Below are positions 1 through 3,800 of a DNA stretch of 6,240 nt, in pieces (position 1 is the first letter of the stretch; the number at the start of each line of letters is the position of its first letter). Below the pieces are notes generated by a model, which saw only the letters and a program-made list of their open reading frames with translations, did not search any database and was not told the origin of the DNA. The stretch is taken from assembly GCA_018303895.1 (NCBI GenBank), contig JAGVXJ010000030.1, forward strand, positions 1 through 6,240, in the 5' to 3' direction. The translations under genes were made by a program, and so were the position numbers. Source of the DNA: Candidatus Pacearchaeota archaeon (lineage in GTDB: Archaea; Nanobdellota; Nanobdellia; Pacearchaeales; GW2011-AR1).

Positions 1-10
1 AGGCGCCAAC

Positions 11-27
11 GGGTGGGTTGGGTTGGG
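11..27 (+). other. Canonical G-quadruplex motif
   Basis: The plus strand reads GGGTGGGTTGGGTTGGG, four G3 tracts with loops of 1, 2 and 2 bases, in an AT-rich surrounding. It lies about 145 bases downstream of the surface-protein stop. Rest of 1-172: I see no convincing gene, only the T-rich terminator on the minus strand and a short imperfect repeat (GTTCGAGCAGAG at 48, GTTCGAGTAGAA at 106). Confidence 0.75.
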
Positions 28-152
28 AAAAAAATTCCGAGCGAAAGTTCGAGCAGAGAATTTTCGATTTAAAGTAATTTGGAAATGTAAAAATCAAATC
101 GAGGGTTCGAGTAGAATGGGTAAGACAAATAAAAATGGGGAAAGTGAGCAAC

Positions 153-172
153 GAAAAAAAGTAAAAATAAAA
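153..172 (-). terminator. Probable archaeal U-tract terminator
   Basis: Directly after the TGA at 173-175 the minus strand reads TTTTATTTTTAC followed by a run of seven T. Consecutive oligo-T tracts without a strong hairpin are the usual form of intrinsic termination in archaea. The position right behind the last stop codon fits. Confidence 0.5.
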
Positions 173-826
173 TCAATTCCTTCTTCGGAAATCAAGTGCC
201 CTAAACAATGCTCTTTCAATTTTATTCTCGTATGAAGAATTTTTCAAAAATAAAAAGTGTAATTCATCTCGGAAATTTCTAAGATTAACAATAATCAGGA
301 AAGCAACTAAAACCCATAATAAAATTATAATCAACAAAACCCAGTTGAAAAATTTCTTAGGCACAAGACAGCTTTGACAGTTAGGTCCACCACAATCAAC
401 ATTTTCCTCGTCGTAATTTTTAACTCCATCATAACAATAATCACAATATAATCCAGACTCCCCAAGTGTGAAATAAATTCCCATTTTACTTACATTTGAA
501 TTTTGCAAGCTATTTGAAAGTTTTATTTTTGCAATAAGTGGTGCTAAATCTTCTTCAAACAAATTAAGTGAAGTTTTTGAACACCATTCAGTTTTTTCCA
601 AATTTATTTTTTTAGAAATGCTACATTCTCTTTGTTCCACGACGGAATATTGACAAACTCTGGACTGAATTCCAAAAGAGGTAATTTTTCCGAGGAGAAT
701 ATCCTGAACACTATAATTAGTAAGGCACTCACCCCAAGCACTACAAGTGGTTTCAGGACTAGCAGTATTTTCGGGATTTTCTTTTGTGACTTCACAAATT
801 TCTCCAGAAGGCAAGAGCCAGTACAT
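173..826 (-). CDS. C-terminal portion of the surface protein: TSP1-like Cys motif, DCGG motif, transmembrane anchor (in -1 frame)
   Basis: This frame encodes 217 residues from an ATG at 826 to a TGA at 173 and overlaps the end of the larger frame by 223 bases. It has no signal peptide and no clear ribosome binding site, and its first residues fall inside a Cys-rich domain, so it is unlikely to be a separate gene. Contents in order: C-SAWGEC followed by IQSRVC and EQREC (residues 28-68, thrombospondin type-1-like); an EWC motif (residues 80-82) and a linker; CDYC-YDGVKNYDEE-VDCGG with further Cys (residues 128-153), a motif I associate with membrane-proximal ends of DPANN archaeal surface proteins; a hydrophobic helix at residues 159-181; and a tail ending in FRRRN, which suits a cytoplasmic end. 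Fused to the upstream frame it would anchor the giant protein. Alternative: a separately translated small membrane protein, which I consider less likely. Confidence 0.8.
   Translation of the reverse strand: MYWLLPSGEICEVTKENPENTASPETTCSAWGECLTNYSVQDILLGKITSFGIQSRVCQYSVVEQRECSISKKINLEKTEWCSKTSLNLFEEDLAPLIAKIKLSNSLQNSNVSKMGIYFTLGESGLYCDYCYDGVKNYDEENVDCGGPNCQSCLVPKKFFNWVLLIIILLWVLVAFLIIVNLRNFRDELHFLFLKNSSYENKIERALFRALDFRRRN
284..352 (-). other. C-terminal transmembrane helix
   Basis: In the -1 frame, residues 159-181 read FFNWVLLIIILLWVLVAFLI and continue hydrophobic, flanked by PKK on one side and NLRNFRDE on the other. A basic end (ERALFRALDFRRRN) follows. With the Cys-rich, sequon-bearing part before it, the topology is N-terminus outside and short tail inside. 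It is the expected anchor of the whole surface protein. Confidence 0.85.
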
Positions 827-3800
827 CCGTCGCTATCCTTATACTTTTTTCCAACACAAGATGGAACACATTCTTTTTCACCACCACTGCCACCACCCTT
901 GTTATGGACTAAAATATTTTCTGCAAAGTAGTTGTTATATTTTTCAACAGATTTCAAATTGTAAGTTTTTATTTTTTCAGACCAGCAATTTATATTTTTA
1001 ACATTTACATATTTTTCATTATCGAATAAAATCAAATCGCCTTTTTTCAAAACAGAAACTTTCAGAGCAGAATTTTCTTTTTTGGTTTCATCAGGAGAAA
1101 TAGATTTCCATCCTTCAGAAGTATAAACTGGATGTTCACTTGTTAATTTTAATTTTTTATTGTTATCAAAGACAATTTCGCACATGTGATTTCTCGTTGG
1201 AGATTCTAATTCTATGACTTTTGATTCAACTTGTTTTTCTAATTCAGTGTCGTAAGATAAAACATAATCTCCAATTTTTACCTCTTCAATATTTTTGTAT
1301 TTTCCATCCGCCATCGAGATTTTAGTCCCAGCTGGGAAACAACTGGTAACTGGTATTGAACAATCTTTTGTTCCAGTATAACTATTCCCGCAACTATCCT
1401 CGCAAGTTGTCGTTGTACAAGTCGTTGCTGCACAAGATGAATCAGAATTACAAACTTTCAGAAACCAGCTTTCACTTGCCAGTGTATAATTTTCATTTCC
1501 ATTAAATAGAGAAGTAATGTTATAAGTATTTGCTAAACTAAAATTTGTGATATTCCCAAGATTAGACATTCCAGTATTTATCAATGATTCATTTACATAA
1601 AGAGAAACCGTGTCACCATGAGACTGCATACTCGCATTTAAGTTAATATTAACATTTGGTTCAATGGTAAGATTTCCCCGGGAATTATTTAAGAGGGTAT
1701 AAACCAAGCCCTCTGCCGGAGTAATATTAACAAGTAAAAGAGTAGAATTCCTGTTATTAACACTATCATTAATTGTCACATTGAGATTGTAAATTCCCAC
1801 ACCAATATCTGAATTTAATTCCAAAAAACCAGCAGATAAATTTATTTTGAATCGCGAATCATTAACAGCAAATGAGTCAAACAATAAATTATCAGTTGCA
1901 TTCAGGTAATAATTCAAAGAATTTTTATAAGTAAGATTTTGATTTTCTGGAATGACTGTAAAAGACGGCGGAGTAGTATCAACCACAAAATTAAATATTT
2001 CATTACTTTCATATTCAGCAGTAAGATTTGATTCATCATTCAAAGATTCAATTCGAATACAAGATATGCCCCAAGAATGAACTCCATCTTCAACATTTTC
2101 TGTAAAATTTAAAAAAGCTGAACTGCCGGGATTTGAAACCGACATATTTACTACACTATCTAAGATTAAACTGCAATTCTCAAATTGGGCATTTAAGTAA
2201 TAATAGCTCATGTTGATAAGAGAATAATTAAGAGAAAGAGTATTATTCGGAGACTCAAGATAAATTACTGGAACTGGAGAATTACCAAAAACTATAATGT
2301 CCTTTAATTCAGATGAGTTCATATTGCCTGCGTCGTCAAAAATTAAAAATTGATAAGAAAAAGTTCCGGTATAAACTTTTTTTTGGTAATCAAAAATATC
2401 TCGTATTCCAGAGATTGCAATTGATGTTGAGTTAGCCCAGTTTCCCGTTGAATTTTCAGAAAAAATGTAATGGTCTAAATCATAATTATCAAATGCGAAT
2501 GCATAAAACCCCGCATAAGTGTTGTTATATGCCCCAACCGTTGCACCCATGGAAGTATAATTCGGGGCGGTATTATCAATTTTTACTTTCCAGTTATTTG
2601 ATGCCTGATTATTTGTTGGTAAAGCCAAGTCATATACAATAAAAGAAATATAACTAGCTAAATTTGTATTGGAAACAGTTGTTGTAATATTTATCTGCCA
2701 GGAACTATTCTGTTTAGAAGATTTGCTCCCCGAAATAAAAGTCATATTGGTATATTGGGTTGTATTCAAAAGTGAAAGATTTACCTCAGCATAATTTATT
2801 CCGGCAGCAACGAAAAATGCATCAGAAACAGTTGCATTTAGGGAAATATTTTGTCCGGTTTTTATGCTTGTTTGCCCCTGGGGGTATGTGGGAGCAAAAT
2901 TATAAACTATTGGCTTTGTTCGATCTATTGAATAATGCATTACACTTTGTGAAGTATTTCCTGAAACATCATATGCCACTGCTCGGATATTATATCCTTC
3001 TACAGCATTGCTGAAAAGATTTGTATTCCAAACACATCTATAGTCCCCGTAATAATTTATTGAAGTTAAATTGCAATTTGTTAAATTTGTCCAGTCAGAA
3101 GAAGAATTTTTGTATTGAAAATTTACAAGAGTTACTGCCCTGTCATCAGTAGCAGATGCGATTACACTCACATAACCGTTTACAATTGTTTCATTGTTTG
3201 GATTCCAGATTTCTACAAATGGTCCAGTATTGTCTGAGGTTGTTAATGCCAAGTAGTCTTTTGAATTTGTTGAACTATCCAACAAAATAGAATTGTCACA
3301 AATTCCATCTAGGTCATAATCTTTGCACAGGTCAGAAAAACTTCTTGAAAGAATATCACTCCTCCAGTAATTTCCTCCAAGATAATTTCCCCCGATAATG
3401 TTTGTTGCAGAAGTTCTTGTTTGATTAAATATATTTGTTCCATTCAAATAGGAAGTATATTTTGGATAAGTTGAAGAATTAAAGATGTTGTTATAAATCG
3501 CATTTCCATAAGAATTCCCTGAGAGAAAAATTGAATATCCCCCATCCGCCCTTATTGTATTGTTCACAATTGTATTATTAAATGCATTGGTTGTGATTAT
3601 TAGGGGATAAGTGTATAAACCTAGTGAATGTGTTGAAATCCTATTATTCAAAATTGAAAAATTATTTTCCTCTGTAAGTGAAATTCCATATCCCTGATAC
3701 CCATAAGTTGTTATATTGTTTTCTTTGATTATTGAATTGTCGGTGAAATAAACATTTATTCCCCCCCCCTGGGTTCCGTTAGTGATAATTGTATTATAAC

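Noticed and set aside
3..77. Plus-strand reading APTGGLGW at the left edge, resembling the GG-x-G-x-G motif 3 of class II aminoacyl-tRNA synthetases such as LysRS
   Set aside because: The following residues do not give the expected G-x-D/E-R-L continuation and the frame stops at 75-77. The match is short and comes from G-rich DNA.
98..120. GGTTCGA string resembling the T-loop of a tRNA, with a second TTCGA at 49
   Set aside because: Flanking bases do not form the five-base-pair T stem and no acceptor, D or anticodon arms can be drawn.
2..238. Plus-strand open frame at the left edge, with a TTG start possible at 23, ending at TGA 236-238
   Set aside because: Lys/Arg-rich, low-complexity product with no recognised motif. 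It uses CGA arginine codons unlike the surface gene and overlaps the convergent 173..826 coding end. It could be the tail of a gene outside the window, but nothing supports that.
632..1001. Two overlapping plus-strand open frames of 84-99 codons
   Set aside because: They lie antisense to the Hint, Cys-rich and anchor coding region. Their composition reflects the complementary strand (Phe/His/Pro runs) and there are no start signals.
901..1341. Hint domain considered as a full splicing intein
   Set aside because: The +1 residue is Lys and there is no homing endonuclease. The domain sits in a surface protein between Cys-rich segments rather than in a conserved enzyme active site, so cleavage is more likely than canonical splicing.
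2448..3014. Two plus-strand open frames within the Ig-array region
   Set aside because: Antisense shadows of clear Ig-like coding sequence with no motif or ribosome binding site.
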